Source of the DNA: JAATFS01 sp037145635
GTDB taxonomy: Bacteria; Pseudomonadota; Gammaproteobacteria; Xanthomonadales; Xanthomonadaceae
Length of the DNA stretch: 64,000 nt
Assembly (NCBI GenBank): GCA_037145635.1
Contig: JBBCXB010000002.1
Coordinates: 1 to 64,000 of the forward strand
Direction of reading: 5' to 3'
Positions 1 to 7,704 of this stretch are shown here, piece by piece; position 1 is the stretch's first letter; every line of letters starts with the position of its first letter. The position numbers were made by a program, and so were the translations under genes. Under the pieces are notes generated by a model. That model was given only the letters and a program-made list of their open reading frames with translations. It was not told the origin of the DNA and searched no databases.

Positions 1-260
1 GAAGCTGCGCTTGTGGTTCCGCTAAACCGGCCATCCGTGCAGAGGGGTGCGGGGGGGGGGGGGGGGGGGGCGGGGCCCCCGGGGGGGGGGGGGGGCCGGC
101 CCCCCCCCCGGCGGGGGGGGGCGCCGGGGGCCCCCCCCCCCCCCCCCCCCGGGCCGCTCCCATGCAGGCAAACGAGGCGCCGAACCTCGACCACCGTCCG
201 GCACCAGACCAGGCGTCGGCACGATCGCCGGCTTCGGCAAGGGGCGTCACTGCAAGGCCT
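1..260. repeat. Intergenic repeat, copy 1 (core corrupted)
   Basis: The left 46 bases match positions 466-511 with one difference, and the right part (about 161-230) matches about 614-683. The two stretches are therefore copies of one intergenic element. In this copy the central segment (about 49-155) is almost only runs of G and C, where copy 2 has a normal mixed sequence. No coding sequence is credible here; the reading frames are proline/glycine/arginine artefacts of GC-rich DNA. Confidence 0.75.
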
Positions 261-352
261 GCGGAGGCAACTAGCTGACGCTTCTTACAGTCCCGCAGCC
301 AGAAAACCGTGGCTAGGTCGTCCACCATCCTCGACTGAAGCAGTTAGTTCTA

Positions 353-413
353 TGGCTGTCGGCTTTTGGCTGTCGGCTGTCGGCTGTCGGCTTTTGGCTC
401 TGGCTCTTTGGTG
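353..413. repeat. Short GGCTGTC tandem repeat tract
   Basis: The heptamer GGCTGTC recurs several times in direct orientation, separated by CGGCTTTT-like and GGCTCT-like segments. The tract lies between the two copies of the longer intergenic element. No coding or RNA role is visible. Confidence 0.7.
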
Positions 414-465
414 CTTGGATCTCAGGCAACTGGCGATCAGAGCCGGCAGAAGCACGGACCGCCGG

Positions 466-690
466 GAAGCTCCGCTTGTGGTTCCGCTAAACCGGCCATC
501 CGTGCAGAGGGGCCCGCGGGTGCCGGGGCAGGACCTTCCACGGCAGGGCGCGTGGAAGAGCCCCCAGGGACGGGTTCACGGCGTGTCCTGCCCCGGCACC
601 CGCGGACCCCTCCCGCGCAGGCAAACGAGGCGCCGAACCCGACCACCGTCCGGCTAAGGACTCAGGCGTCGGCTCGATCAAGAGCAGTGG
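466..690. repeat. Intergenic repeat, copy 2, with a long hairpin core
   Basis: This is the intact copy of the element that begins at position 1. Its core is an inverted repeat: 507-534 pairs with 585-612, giving 27 of 28 matched positions. The 50-base loop holds a smaller stem (CTTCCAC near 535 against GTGGAAG near 551). The flanks (466-506 and 613-683) are shared with copy 1. A structured, repeated intergenic element is seen; I do not recognise the family. Confidence 0.75.
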
Positions 691-788
691 CAGGCCGCAC
701 CGGCGAGGTCGAGACCCGGCCGTTGTCCAGCCCGCGAATGGCTTCCCGGCGCATCGAAAACACCCGGGCGACCCGGCGAGGCCAGACG
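691..788. other. Intergenic stretch, nothing recognised
   Basis: Between the repeat element and the sspB hairpin I see no gene, promoter or RNA. Together with 1-690 this makes an 831-base gene-free stretch at the left edge. Confidence 0.5.
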
Positions 789-818
789 GCCTCGGTCCCC
801 TGATCCGCGGACCGAGGC
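789..818 (-). terminator. Stem-loop downstream of sspB
   Basis: A perfect 10-bp stem (GCCTCGGTCC with GGACCGAGGC) closes a 10-base loop just 3' of sspB. No T-run follows on the minus strand, so it may act as an RNA 3'-end stabiliser or a weak terminator rather than a classical intrinsic terminator. Confidence 0.4.
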
Positions 819-831
819 GGCAAACGCTGCG

Positions 832-1275
832 CTACTTGACCACGCGCAGGTGCGGGCGCTTGCCGGCGGCCGGAGCGTCGTCGCTGCCGGGGGCCGGCGC
901 GGCGGGCGGGTTGTGGTCGTCCGGCGGCTCGGCGCTGGTGCCCGGGATGTCGTCCGGCAGCGCCATGCCCTGCCCGGTCTCGCGCGCGTACACCGCCAGC
1001 ACCGCGGCCATCGGCACCTGTACCGGGAAGCTGACGCCGCCGAAGCGCGCGGTGAAGCTCACGCCCTCGTTGTCGACCCGCAGCCCCACCACCGCGCGCT
1101 CGGCGATGTTCAGCACCACCCGGCCGTCCTTGACCGCACTGGCCGGCACCTGGACACCGGGCAGCCCCGCGTCCACGAGGATGTGCGGCGTCATGCCGTT
1201 GTCGTTGATCCATTCCACCAGCGCCCGCAGCAGGTACGGGCGATGGCTGTTCATGCGGGGGAATTCTTCGCTCAT
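832..1275 (-). CDS. sspB: ClpXP protease specificity-enhancing factor SspB
   Basis: SspB is the adaptor that delivers ssrA-tagged and other substrates to the ClpXP protease in the cytoplasm. The 147-aa product has the folded substrate-binding domain at about residues 8-105 (HRPYLLRALVEWINDN, then TPHILVDA). A flexible Pro/Ala/Asp-rich linker follows, and the protein ends in RPHLRVVK, the short ClpX-docking tail expected of the family. Length and domain order are normal. It lies downstream of sspA on the same strand with a 79-bp gap, the usual sspA-sspB order. A second Met at residue 8 is an alternative start. Confidence 0.95.
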   Translation of the reverse strand: MSEEFPRMNSHRPYLLRALVEWINDNGMTPHILVDAGLPGVQVPASAVKDGRVVLNIAERAVVGLRVDNEGVSFTARFGGVSFPVQVPMAAVLAVYARETGQGMALPDDIPGTSAEPPDDHNPPAAPAPGSDDAPAAGKRPHLRVVK

Positions 1276-1354
1276 GCGCCACAGTTTACGCGCAGGCGGC
1301 CCGGCTTAGCGCGCTAGGCCGCGCGGCGGTTGCGCCACCATCCAGCCAGGCGGC

Positions 1355-1990
1355 TCAGCCCGGCAGGTCGCGCAACTTCTTTTCCGGGTCGGTCAGGCTG
1401 CGGATGAAGCCGGGATTGCGGAAGATGCGGTTGCCGTAGTCCTCGATCGCCTTGCCGTCCTTCGGCAACGGGATGTCCAGCGCCTGCAGCCGCCAGATGA
1501 TCGGCGCCATCGCGCAGTCGGCCAGGCTCATCTCCGGATTGAGGAAGAACTTGCTGGCCTTGAACAGCGGCACCGAGGCGGTGAGCAGTTCCTTGAGGCG
1601 CTTGCGGCCGGCCTCGGCCTGGGTCTTGTTGCCGAGCTGGATCGCCTGCACCTGCGGTACCCAGTCGTGTTCGATGCGCAGCATCGCCAGCCGCAGGCGC
1701 GCGCGCGAGAGCGGGTCCACCGGCATCAGCGGCGGATGCGGGTAGCGCTCGTCCAGATACTCGCTGACCACCGAGGCCGCGTACAGCACCAGCTCGCGCT
1801 CCACCAGCGTGGGCACGGAATGGTAGGGATTGAGATCGATCAGGTCCTCGGGCGGATTCTGGGCATCCACGGGGACCAGGTCATAGGCCACACCTTTCGC
1901 AGCCAGAACCAGCCGAACCCGATGGCACAACACGTCATCGGTGGAGGAAAACAGGGTCAAGGTATTCCGCATACGCACACTCGTCGCCAT
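1355..1990 (-). CDS. sspA: Stringent starvation protein A (GST-fold, RNA polymerase-associated)
   Basis: SspA is a glutathione-S-transferase-like protein that binds RNA polymerase and helps starvation and acid-stress transcription. The 211-aa protein has a thioredoxin-like N-terminal half (TLFSSTDDVLCHRVRLVLAAKG, read in two parts around residues 10-33), the cis-Pro segment HSVPTL near residue 58, and a helical C-terminal half. Its length matches the family. It sits 164 bp downstream of petC and upstream of sspB, a conserved arrangement in related proteobacteria. Transcription from the pet promoter or from its own promoter in the 1991-2154 gap is possible. Confidence 0.95.
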   Translation of the reverse strand: MATSVRMRNTLTLFSSTDDVLCHRVRLVLAAKGVAYDLVPVDAQNPPEDLIDLNPYHSVPTLVERELVLYAASVVSEYLDERYPHPPLMPVDPLSRARLRLAMLRIEHDWVPQVQAIQLGNKTQAEAGRKRLKELLTASVPLFKASKFFLNPEMSLADCAMAPIIWRLQALDIPLPKDGKAIEDYGNRIFRNPGFIRSLTDPEKKLRDLPG

Positions 1991-2154
1991 TCAAGGCTCT
2001 CCAACGACCGGAATCCGCCGGCCGCATCGGCGCCGTCGGCCCATTGCCGAGCGGTCACCACGGTCACCCGAGTGTGCAATCCCGCATCGCAAAAGCCAAG
2101 CGTGCGGCCTGCCCCGCGCCGCGGCGCGCAGGTCCGCCCTGCGCATCCCCGGGC

Positions 2155-2913
2155 TCAATGCACGTCCTTCCAGTATTCCTTCTTGAGCAGATAGGCGAGG
2201 AAGGTGAGCAGCGCCAGGAACAGGATCACCCATACGCCCATGCTCTGCCGCTTGAGCGCGGCCGGCTCGCCGGCGTACTCGAGGAAGTTGGTGATGTCGC
2301 GCACCGTCTGGTCGAATTCCACCAGGTTCTGCCGGCCCGGCTGCCCCGGCTTGACGCCGATCACCGGCTTCTCGCCGATGGCCGGGTCCACCGCGCCGTA
2401 CACCGGCTGCTGCAGGCCCTGCAGCTGCCACAGCGGGTTGGGCATGGACGCATTGGGGAACAACTGGTTGTTCCAGCCCAGCGGCCGGGTCTGGTCCAGG
2501 TAGAACGACTTGAGGTAGGTGTAGACCCAGTCGCTGCCGCGTACGCGCGCGATCAGGCTCAGGTCCGGCGGCATCTTGCCGAACCACTTGGTGGCCGGAT
2601 CGTGCGGCATCGCCGCCTCGATGTGGTCGCCGATCTTGGCACCGGTGAAGTTGAGCTGGGCCATGACCTCCTCCTCGCTCAACCCGAGGTCGCCGGCCAT
2701 GCGCGAGTAGCGCAGGTACTTGAGCGAGTGGCAGCCCGAGCAGTAGTTCATGAACAGCTGCGCGCCGCGCTGCAGCGAGGCGCGGTCGCCGAGGTCGTTG
2801 CCGGCCTGCTGCAGCTGGCCGCCCTCGGCGGCCACCGCGCCGGCCGACAGCAGCAGCGCCGCGGCCAGCGCCAGCATGCGCGCGATCCAGGGCATCGGGG
2901 TCGGCCTAGTCAT
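2155..2913 (-). CDS. petC: Ubiquinol-cytochrome c reductase cytochrome c1 subunit
   Basis: Cytochrome c1 carries electrons from the Rieske protein to soluble cytochrome c in the bc1 complex. The 252-aa protein has a cleavable signal peptide (about 1-29), the haem-binding CSGCH at residues 58-62, a conserved segment MPPDLSLIARVRG, and a C-terminal membrane anchor (VWVILFLALLTFLAYLL) followed by a basic tail. Its start overlaps the petB stop by 8 bp, so it is translationally coupled as the third gene of petABC. Length and motifs are complete. Confidence 0.97.
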   Translation of the reverse strand: MTRPTPMPWIARMLALAAALLLSAGAVAAEGGQLQQAGNDLGDRASLQRGAQLFMNYCSGCHSLKYLRYSRMAGDLGLSEEEVMAQLNFTGAKIGDHIEAAMPHDPATKWFGKMPPDLSLIARVRGSDWVYTYLKSFYLDQTRPLGWNNQLFPNASMPNPLWQLQGLQQPVYGAVDPAIGEKPVIGVKPGQPGRQNLVEFDQTVRDITNFLEYAGEPAALKRQSMGVWVILFLALLTFLAYLLKKEYWKDVH

Positions 2914-4165
2914 GGGTGGTCACCCGCGTCGGCACCGGCCGGGTCTTGTCCAGCCGCGTCCACACCGGCATGGTGATGAAGAACGCGAAGTACAGGAAGG
3001 TCAGCACGCGCCCGATGTAGGTCTCGTGCAGGTCGGTGCCGGGCCCCGAGCCGATCACGCCGAGCCAGACGAAGCACACCGCCAGCGTGCCCAGCGCCAG
3101 CCTCGAGATCCAGCCGCGGTAGCGGATCGAGCGCACCCGCGCCTTGTCCAGCCACGGCACCAGGAACAGGATCGCGATCGCCGAGAACATCACCAGCACG
3201 CCGCCGAGCTTGTTCGGCACCACCCGCAGCATCGCGTAGTACGGGGTGTAGTACCACACCGGCTTGATGTGCTCCGGCGTCACCAGCCGGTTGGCCTCGG
3301 TGAAGTTGTCGTGCTCCAGGAACAGGCCGCCGAAGCCCGGCGCGAAGAAGATGATGAAGGCGGCGATGATCAGCAGGAACCCGACGCCCACCAGGTCCTT
3401 GACCGTGTAGTAGGGATGGAACGGGATCGCGTCGGCCGGCTTGTCCGGGTCCCAGCGGTTGCCGCGCGGACCGTGCTTGACGTCCACGCCGTCGGGGTTG
3501 TTGGAGCCCACCTCGTGCAGCGCGCCCAGGTGCAGCACCACCAGCAGCAGCAGCACCAGCGGCAGCGCGATCACGTGCAGCGCGAAGAAGCGGTTGAGGG
3601 TGGCGTCGCCGGGCAGGTAGTCGCCCATGATCCATTCGGTCAGGCCGTTGCCGATCACCGGGATCGCGCCGAACAGCGAGATGATCACCTTCGCGCCCCA
3701 GAACGACATCTGCCCCCACGGCAGCACGTAGCCCATGAACGCCTCGGCCATCAGCACCAGGTAGATCAGCATGCCGAGGATCCACACCAGCTCGCGCGGC
3801 TTCTGGTAGCTGCCGTAGATCAGCCCGCGGAACATGTGCAGGTAGACCACGATGAAGAACAGCGACGCGCCGGTGCTGTGCATGTAGCGGATCAGCCAGC
3901 CCCACTCGACGTCGCGCATGATGTACTCGACCGACGCGAAGGCTTCGGCCGCGCTGGTCTTGTAGTGCATCGTCAGGAAGATGCCGGTGACGATCTGGTT
4001 GACCAGCACCACCAGCGCCAGCGAGCCGAAGTAGTACCAGAGGTTGAAGTTCTTCGGCGCGTAGTACTCGGTGACGTGCTTGCGGTAGACCGGCAGCAGG
4101 CCGGGGGCGCGGGCGTTGACCCAGTCGGCCACGCCGTGGGCGGTGCGGGCAAGGATGTTGGCCAT
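2906..4165 (-). CDS. petB: Ubiquinol-cytochrome c reductase cytochrome b subunit
   Basis: Cytochrome b is the quinol-oxidising membrane core of the bc1 complex. The 419-aa product has the expected series of hydrophobic helices, the GYVLPWGQMSFW block near residue 145 and histidine-bearing helices (for example RYMHSTGAS and FFALHVIALP). The Qo-site tetrapeptide, PEWY in mitochondria and alphaproteobacteria, reads PVWY here (PEHIKPVWYYTP), so the Glu is replaced by Val. It follows petA by 3 bp and overlaps petC. Confidence 0.97.
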   Translation of the reverse strand: MANILARTAHGVADWVNARAPGLLPVYRKHVTEYYAPKNFNLWYYFGSLALVVLVNQIVTGIFLTMHYKTSAAEAFASVEYIMRDVEWGWLIRYMHSTGASLFFIVVYLHMFRGLIYGSYQKPRELVWILGMLIYLVLMAEAFMGYVLPWGQMSFWGAKVIISLFGAIPVIGNGLTEWIMGDYLPGDATLNRFFALHVIALPLVLLLLVVLHLGALHEVGSNNPDGVDVKHGPRGNRWDPDKPADAIPFHPYYTVKDLVGVGFLLIIAAFIIFFAPGFGGLFLEHDNFTEANRLVTPEHIKPVWYYTPYYAMLRVVPNKLGGVLVMFSAIAILFLVPWLDKARVRSIRYRGWISRLALGTLAVCFVWLGVIGSGPGTDLHETYIGRVLTFLYFAFFITMPVWTRLDKTRPVPTRVTTHD

Positions 4166-4168
4166 GGC

Positions 4169-4816
4169 TCAGGCAGCCCCCGTGCGGTTGGCGGACGCGG
4201 CGGCACCGTCGCCGGGATCGACGCCGATGATCAGGGTGTTGTCGTCCTGGTAGTGGTGGGGGGGCACCAGCAGGTTGATCGGGGCCGGCACGCCGTCGAA
4301 CACGCGGCCGGAAAGGTCGAAGCGCGACTTGTGGCACGGGCAGAAGTAGCCGCCCTTCCACTGCGGGTCGTAGGGCTCGGGGCGGATCTCGGCGACCATC
4401 TCCGGCGAACAACCCAGGTGCGTGCACAGCCCCACCAGCACCGAGACGTCGGGCTTGATCGAGCGGTACTCCGGGTTCTTCAGCACGTACTCCGGCTGCT
4501 GGTCCTTGTTCTCGGACTTGGGGTCCTTGAGCCGGTCGTCCAGGCTCGGCAGCGCGTCGAGCATGGCCTTGGAGCGCTTGACGATCCAGATCGGCTGGCC
4601 GCGCCATTCCAGGATCAGGCGCTGGCCTTCCTGCAGCGCGCTGATGTCGGCGGTCACCGGGGCGCCGGCCAGCTTGGCGCGCGCGCTCGGGTTCCACGAC
4701 TTGATAAAAGGCACCGCGAGAAAACCCGCGCCTACCGCACCGACCACGGCGGTGGTCGCGGTCAGAAAGCGACGACGCCCCGCGTCGGCAGGCACGTTAA
4801 CCCCATCGTTGGCCAT
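4169..4816 (-). CDS. petA: Ubiquinol-cytochrome c reductase Rieske iron-sulfur subunit
   Basis: The Rieske protein takes one electron from ubiquinol at the Qo site and passes it to cytochrome c1. The 215-aa protein starts with a twin-arginine type signal anchor (GRRRFLTATT at 13-22, then a hydrophobic helix). It carries both cluster-binding boxes, CTHLGC at 131-136 and CPCH at 159-162. It is the first gene of petA-petB-petC. A GGAG element lies about 9 bases ahead of the ATG, and a sigma70-like promoter is visible upstream. Confidence 0.97.
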   Translation of the reverse strand: MANDGVNVPADAGRRRFLTATTAVVGAVGAGFLAVPFIKSWNPSARAKLAGAPVTADISALQEGQRLILEWRGQPIWIVKRSKAMLDALPSLDDRLKDPKSENKDQQPEYVLKNPEYRSIKPDVSVLVGLCTHLGCSPEMVAEIRPEPYDPQWKGGYFCPCHKSRFDLSGRVFDGVPAPINLLVPPHHYQDDNTLIIGVDPGDGAAASANRTGAA

Positions 4817-4894
4817 CCGGCACTCCGATCCTGATTAGGTAGCTTGAGGCTGCCAGCGGCCCGCGGGGGGGACGTGCCGCGCTGAATCGGCTGC

Positions 4895-4924
4895 AGTGTA
4901 GCGGAAGGCTTAACGGCAGGACAA
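4895..4924 (-). promoter_or_regulatory. Putative promoter of petABC
   Basis: On the minus strand TTGTCC (4919-4924) and TACACT (4895-4900) are separated by 18 bases, a reasonable sigma70-type -35/-10 pair about 80 bases ahead of petA. This is a motif inference only. Confidence 0.5.
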
Positions 4925-4980
4925 TGCGGCACTGCACGATGGCGCCCGGCCCGTCCGCGCGCGGCCCCGCCGCCCCGGCG

Positions 4981-5898
4981 CTAGCGCGCGGACGCCGTGG
5001 CACCGCGGTAACGGCTGGCGAGCAGGCCCACCCGCTGCACGTAGCGCTGGGTCTCGTTGTACGGCGGTACGCCGCCGTGGCGGTCCACCGCGCCCTCGCC
5101 GGCGTTGTAGCCGGCGGCGGCGAGCGTGAGGTCGCCGTTGAAGCGCTTCAGCAGCCAGGCCAGGTACTGCACGCCGCCGCGGATGTTCTGCGAGACGTCG
5201 TAGGCGTCGCCCACCCCGAAGCGGCGCGCGGTGCCGGGCATCAGCTGCATCAGACCCTGCGCGCCGGCTCGGCTGAGCGCGGTGGGGTTGTAGGCGGACT
5301 CGGCATGGATGATGGCGCGCACCACCGCTTCCTCGACCCCGAACTCGCGCGCCGCCGCGGCGATCTCCGGCGCGTAGGCGGTGGTGTTCAGGCGCACCGC
5401 GCCGAAATTGACGCCGGGGCGCGGCGCGCAGGCGTAGCAGGTCTCGATGAAGCTGTAGGGGATCGTGCGCAGGCCCTGGACGCTGGCGACCTGGCGCGGG
5501 CGGCGGCTGGTGTAGTGGCGCACGCCGTCCTGCATGTAGGCGTAGACCTGGCCGCTGACGACCCGGCGCGGCGCGGCCGCCGGCGCCGGCACCGGTGCCA
5601 GCGCGTTGGCGGCGGTGGGCCGTGCCGACGGAGCGAGGATCGTGGCCGGCGGCACGCCGTCGCCGCGCGGCGCGGGCCGGACCGGGGCGGCGGGCGCCGC
5701 CGCGACCGGCGCGCGGGACGCCGCGCCCTGCCCGGGGGCATAGCGGCCGACCACGCTGCAGCTGGCCCCGGGCACGCGCTTGCTGACGTAGCTGGGCACC
5801 CCGTCGCCGCCGACGCACTTGTACACGGTGCCGGCGCTGGCGGGCATGGCCGTCAGCGCGGCGAGCGCCAGCGCGAATGTCCCCCACATGCCCTTCAT
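4981..5898 (-). CDS. Secreted lytic transglycosylase (DUF4124 + SLT domain)
   Basis: This enzyme probably cleaves the MurNAc-GlcNAc bond of peptidoglycan in the periplasm. I chose the Met that begins MKGMWGTFALALAALTAMPA because it starts a clean signal peptide; a longer frame begins 12 codons upstream. The mature N-terminus (GTVYKCVGGDGVPSYV) looks like a DUF4124 module. A Pro/Ala-rich linker follows, then a C-terminal SLT domain with the catalytic-Glu segment IIHAESAYNP, GAQGLMQLMPGTA and AAAGYNAGEGAV. It stands alone between petA and miaB, and no substrate preference can be read from context. Confidence 0.88.
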   Translation of the reverse strand: MKGMWGTFALALAALTAMPASAGTVYKCVGGDGVPSYVSKRVPGASCSVVGRYAPGQGAASRAPVAAAPAAPVRPAPRGDGVPPATILAPSARPTAANALAPVPAPAAAPRRVVSGQVYAYMQDGVRHYTSRRPRQVASVQGLRTIPYSFIETCYACAPRPGVNFGAVRLNTTAYAPEIAAAAREFGVEEAVVRAIIHAESAYNPTALSRAGAQGLMQLMPGTARRFGVGDAYDVSQNIRGGVQYLAWLLKRFNGDLTLAAAGYNAGEGAVDRHGGVPPYNETQRYVQRVGLLASRYRGATASAR

Positions 5899-6246
5899 GG
5901 ACGGGAGTTTCACAGCTTCTCGACAGCCTGCCAAGCACCTGCCGCGGGCGGCCCGTCCGTCGGTGCCGGTACGGCCAGCAGGGCCGTCCGCGCCGCGACC
6001 CGCGCGCCCAGCGCCTCGCGCAGCGCCGGCAAGGGGTCCACCGCTGCACCGGCGTCATGTCCCGGCCGAGGAGCTGCAACCCCGGCAGGGCCGGCGTCTC
6101 GGCCCCTGCGCGCAGCCGGCGATGCCCCGGGCCGTCGGCTTCCGCCCGCGAGGCCGCGCGCACCGCCGCCGGCCCCGGCCGAGGCCGCGCGCGCGGGAAC
6201 GCGCTAGAATCGCCGGCTTTCCCGCCACCCGCCTGGATTAATCGCC
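5899..6246. other. 348-base gap; possible small frameshifted ORF, otherwise nothing clear
   Basis: No full gene is evident. On the minus strand a frame starting with an ATG near 6057 (MTPVQRWTP) could continue as LPALREALGARVAARTALLA and stop at 5910-5912, but only if one base were added in the CCCC run near 6034-6037. In the given sequence the two halves are in different frames. The gap must also hold the miaB promoter. Confidence 0.35.
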
Positions 6247-7704
6247 ATGACCGGGACGCCAGACGTCTTCCCCGCCGCCGCTGTCCCCGCCGGCGAGCCC
6301 CGGCTCGTTCCCCTGCCCGGCCGCGTGCCGGCGCCCGCTGCCGGCACGCCGGCGCGCGGCAAGCTCTACATCAAGACCCACGGGTGCCAGATGAACGAGT
6401 ACGACTCGGCCAAGATGGCCGACGTGCTCGCCGCCGCCGAGGGCCTGGAGCTGACCGACGACCCCGAGCAGGCCGACGTGGTGCTGGTCAACACCTGCTC
6501 GATCCGCGAGAAGGCGCAGGAGAAGGTGTTCAGCCAGCTCGGGCGCTGGAAGGCGCTCAAGGCCGGCGGCAGGCCGGTGATCATCGGCGTGGGCGGCTGC
6601 GTCGCGTCGCAGGAAGGCGAGGCGATCGTCAAGCGCGCGCCCTACGTGGACCTGGTGTTCGGCCCGCAGACCCTGCACCGGCTGCCCGAGCTGATCCGCG
6701 CCCGGCGCGAATCCGGGCGCTCGCAGGTGGACATCAGCTTCCCCGAGATCGAGAAGTTCGACCGCCTGCCCGAGCCGCGCGCCGAAGGCCCGAGCGCGTT
6801 CGTGTCGATCATGGAGGGCTGCTCGAAGTACTGCTCGTTCTGCGTGGTGCCCTACACCCGCGGCGAGGAGGTCAGCCGCCCGTTCGAGGACGTGCTGGTG
6901 GAAGTGGCGCAGCTGGCGGCCCAGGGGGTGCGCGAGATCAACCTGCTCGGGCAGAACGTCAACGCCTACCGCGGGCCCTACGGCGAGGGCGAGGACGTGC
7001 AGCACGCGGACCTGGGGCTGCTGATCCGCGCCATCGCCCAGGTCGAGGGCGTCGGCCGCATCCGCTTCACCACCTCGCACCCGCTGGAGTTCAGCGACTC
7101 ACTGGTGGACGCCTACCGCGACGTACCGCAGCTGGCCAACTACCTGCACCTGCCGGTGCAGGCCGGCAGCGACCGCATCCTCAGCGCGATGAAGCGCGGC
7201 TACACGGCGCTGGAGTTCAAGTCCAGGATCCGCAAGCTGCGCGCGGTGCGCCCGGACATCTCGATCAGCTCGGACTTCATCGTCGGCTTCCCCGGCGAGA
7301 CCGACGCCGACTTCGAGAAGACCATGAAGCTGATCGAGGACGTGGGCTTCGACCAGAGCTTCTCCTTCATCTACTCTCGCCGTCCCGGCACTCCCGCCGC
7401 CGATCTCGAGGACGACACCGCCGATGCGGTCAAGCACGCGCGCCTGGCGCGGCTGCAGGCGCACATCAACGCGCATGCGGCCGGCATCTCGCAGGCGATG
7501 GTCGGCAGCGTGCAGTCGGTGCTGGTCGAGGGGCCTTCGCGCAAGGATGCCCACGAGCTGACCGGCAAGACCGAGAACATGCGCTCGGTGAACTTCCCCG
7601 GGCATCCGCGCCTGGTCGGCCAGTTCGTCGACGTGCGGATCACCGAGGCGTTGAGCAACTCGCTGCGCGGCCGCCTGGTGGCGGTCGACGCGCCCGGCGC
7701 CTGA
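6247..7704 (+). CDS. miaB: tRNA-2-methylthio-N6-dimethylallyladenosine synthase MiaB
   Basis: MiaB is a radical-SAM methylthiotransferase that converts i6A37 to ms2i6A37 in tRNAs reading UNN codons. The 485-aa product has the N-terminal UPF0004 domain with cluster cysteines 47, 84 and 118, then the radical-SAM CxxxCxxC (C192, C196, C199). The C-terminal TRAM region ends near residue 480. An N-terminal extension of about 37 low-complexity residues precedes KLYIKTHGCQMNEYDSAK, and no later Met would remove it cleanly. It is the first gene of a rightward cluster followed by phoH and ybeY, an arrangement also known in enterobacteria. Confidence 0.97.
   Translation: MTGTPDVFPAAAVPAGEPRLVPLPGRVPAPAAGTPARGKLYIKTHGCQMNEYDSAKMADVLAAAEGLELTDDPEQADVVLVNTCSIREKAQEKVFSQLGRWKALKAGGRPVIIGVGGCVASQEGEAIVKRAPYVDLVFGPQTLHRLPELIRARRESGRSQVDISFPEIEKFDRLPEPRAEGPSAFVSIMEGCSKYCSFCVVPYTRGEEVSRPFEDVLVEVAQLAAQGVREINLLGQNVNAYRGPYGEGEDVQHADLGLLIRAIAQVEGVGRIRFTTSHPLEFSDSLVDAYRDVPQLANYLHLPVQAGSDRILSAMKRGYTALEFKSRIRKLRAVRPDISISSDFIVGFPGETDADFEKTMKLIEDVGFDQSFSFIYSRRPGTPAADLEDDTADAVKHARLARLQAHINAHAAGISQAMVGSVQSVLVEGPSRKDAHELTGKTENMRSVNFPGHPRLVGQFVDVRITEALSNSLRGRLVAVDAPGA

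Noticed and set aside
507..612. Integron attC site
   Set aside because: The stem is perfect and lacks the extrahelical bases and the core-site sequence expected of attC; no integrase or cassette is near.
13..657. Long plus-strand reading frame through the left-edge repeats
   Set aside because: It crosses both copies of a non-coding repeat and the poly-G/C block; the product is Gly/Pro/Arg runs with no domain.
2750..4834. 694-aa plus-strand frame opposite petABC
   Set aside because: It is antisense to three certain genes with complete motifs and has the His/Gln/Arg-rich look of an opposite-strand artefact.
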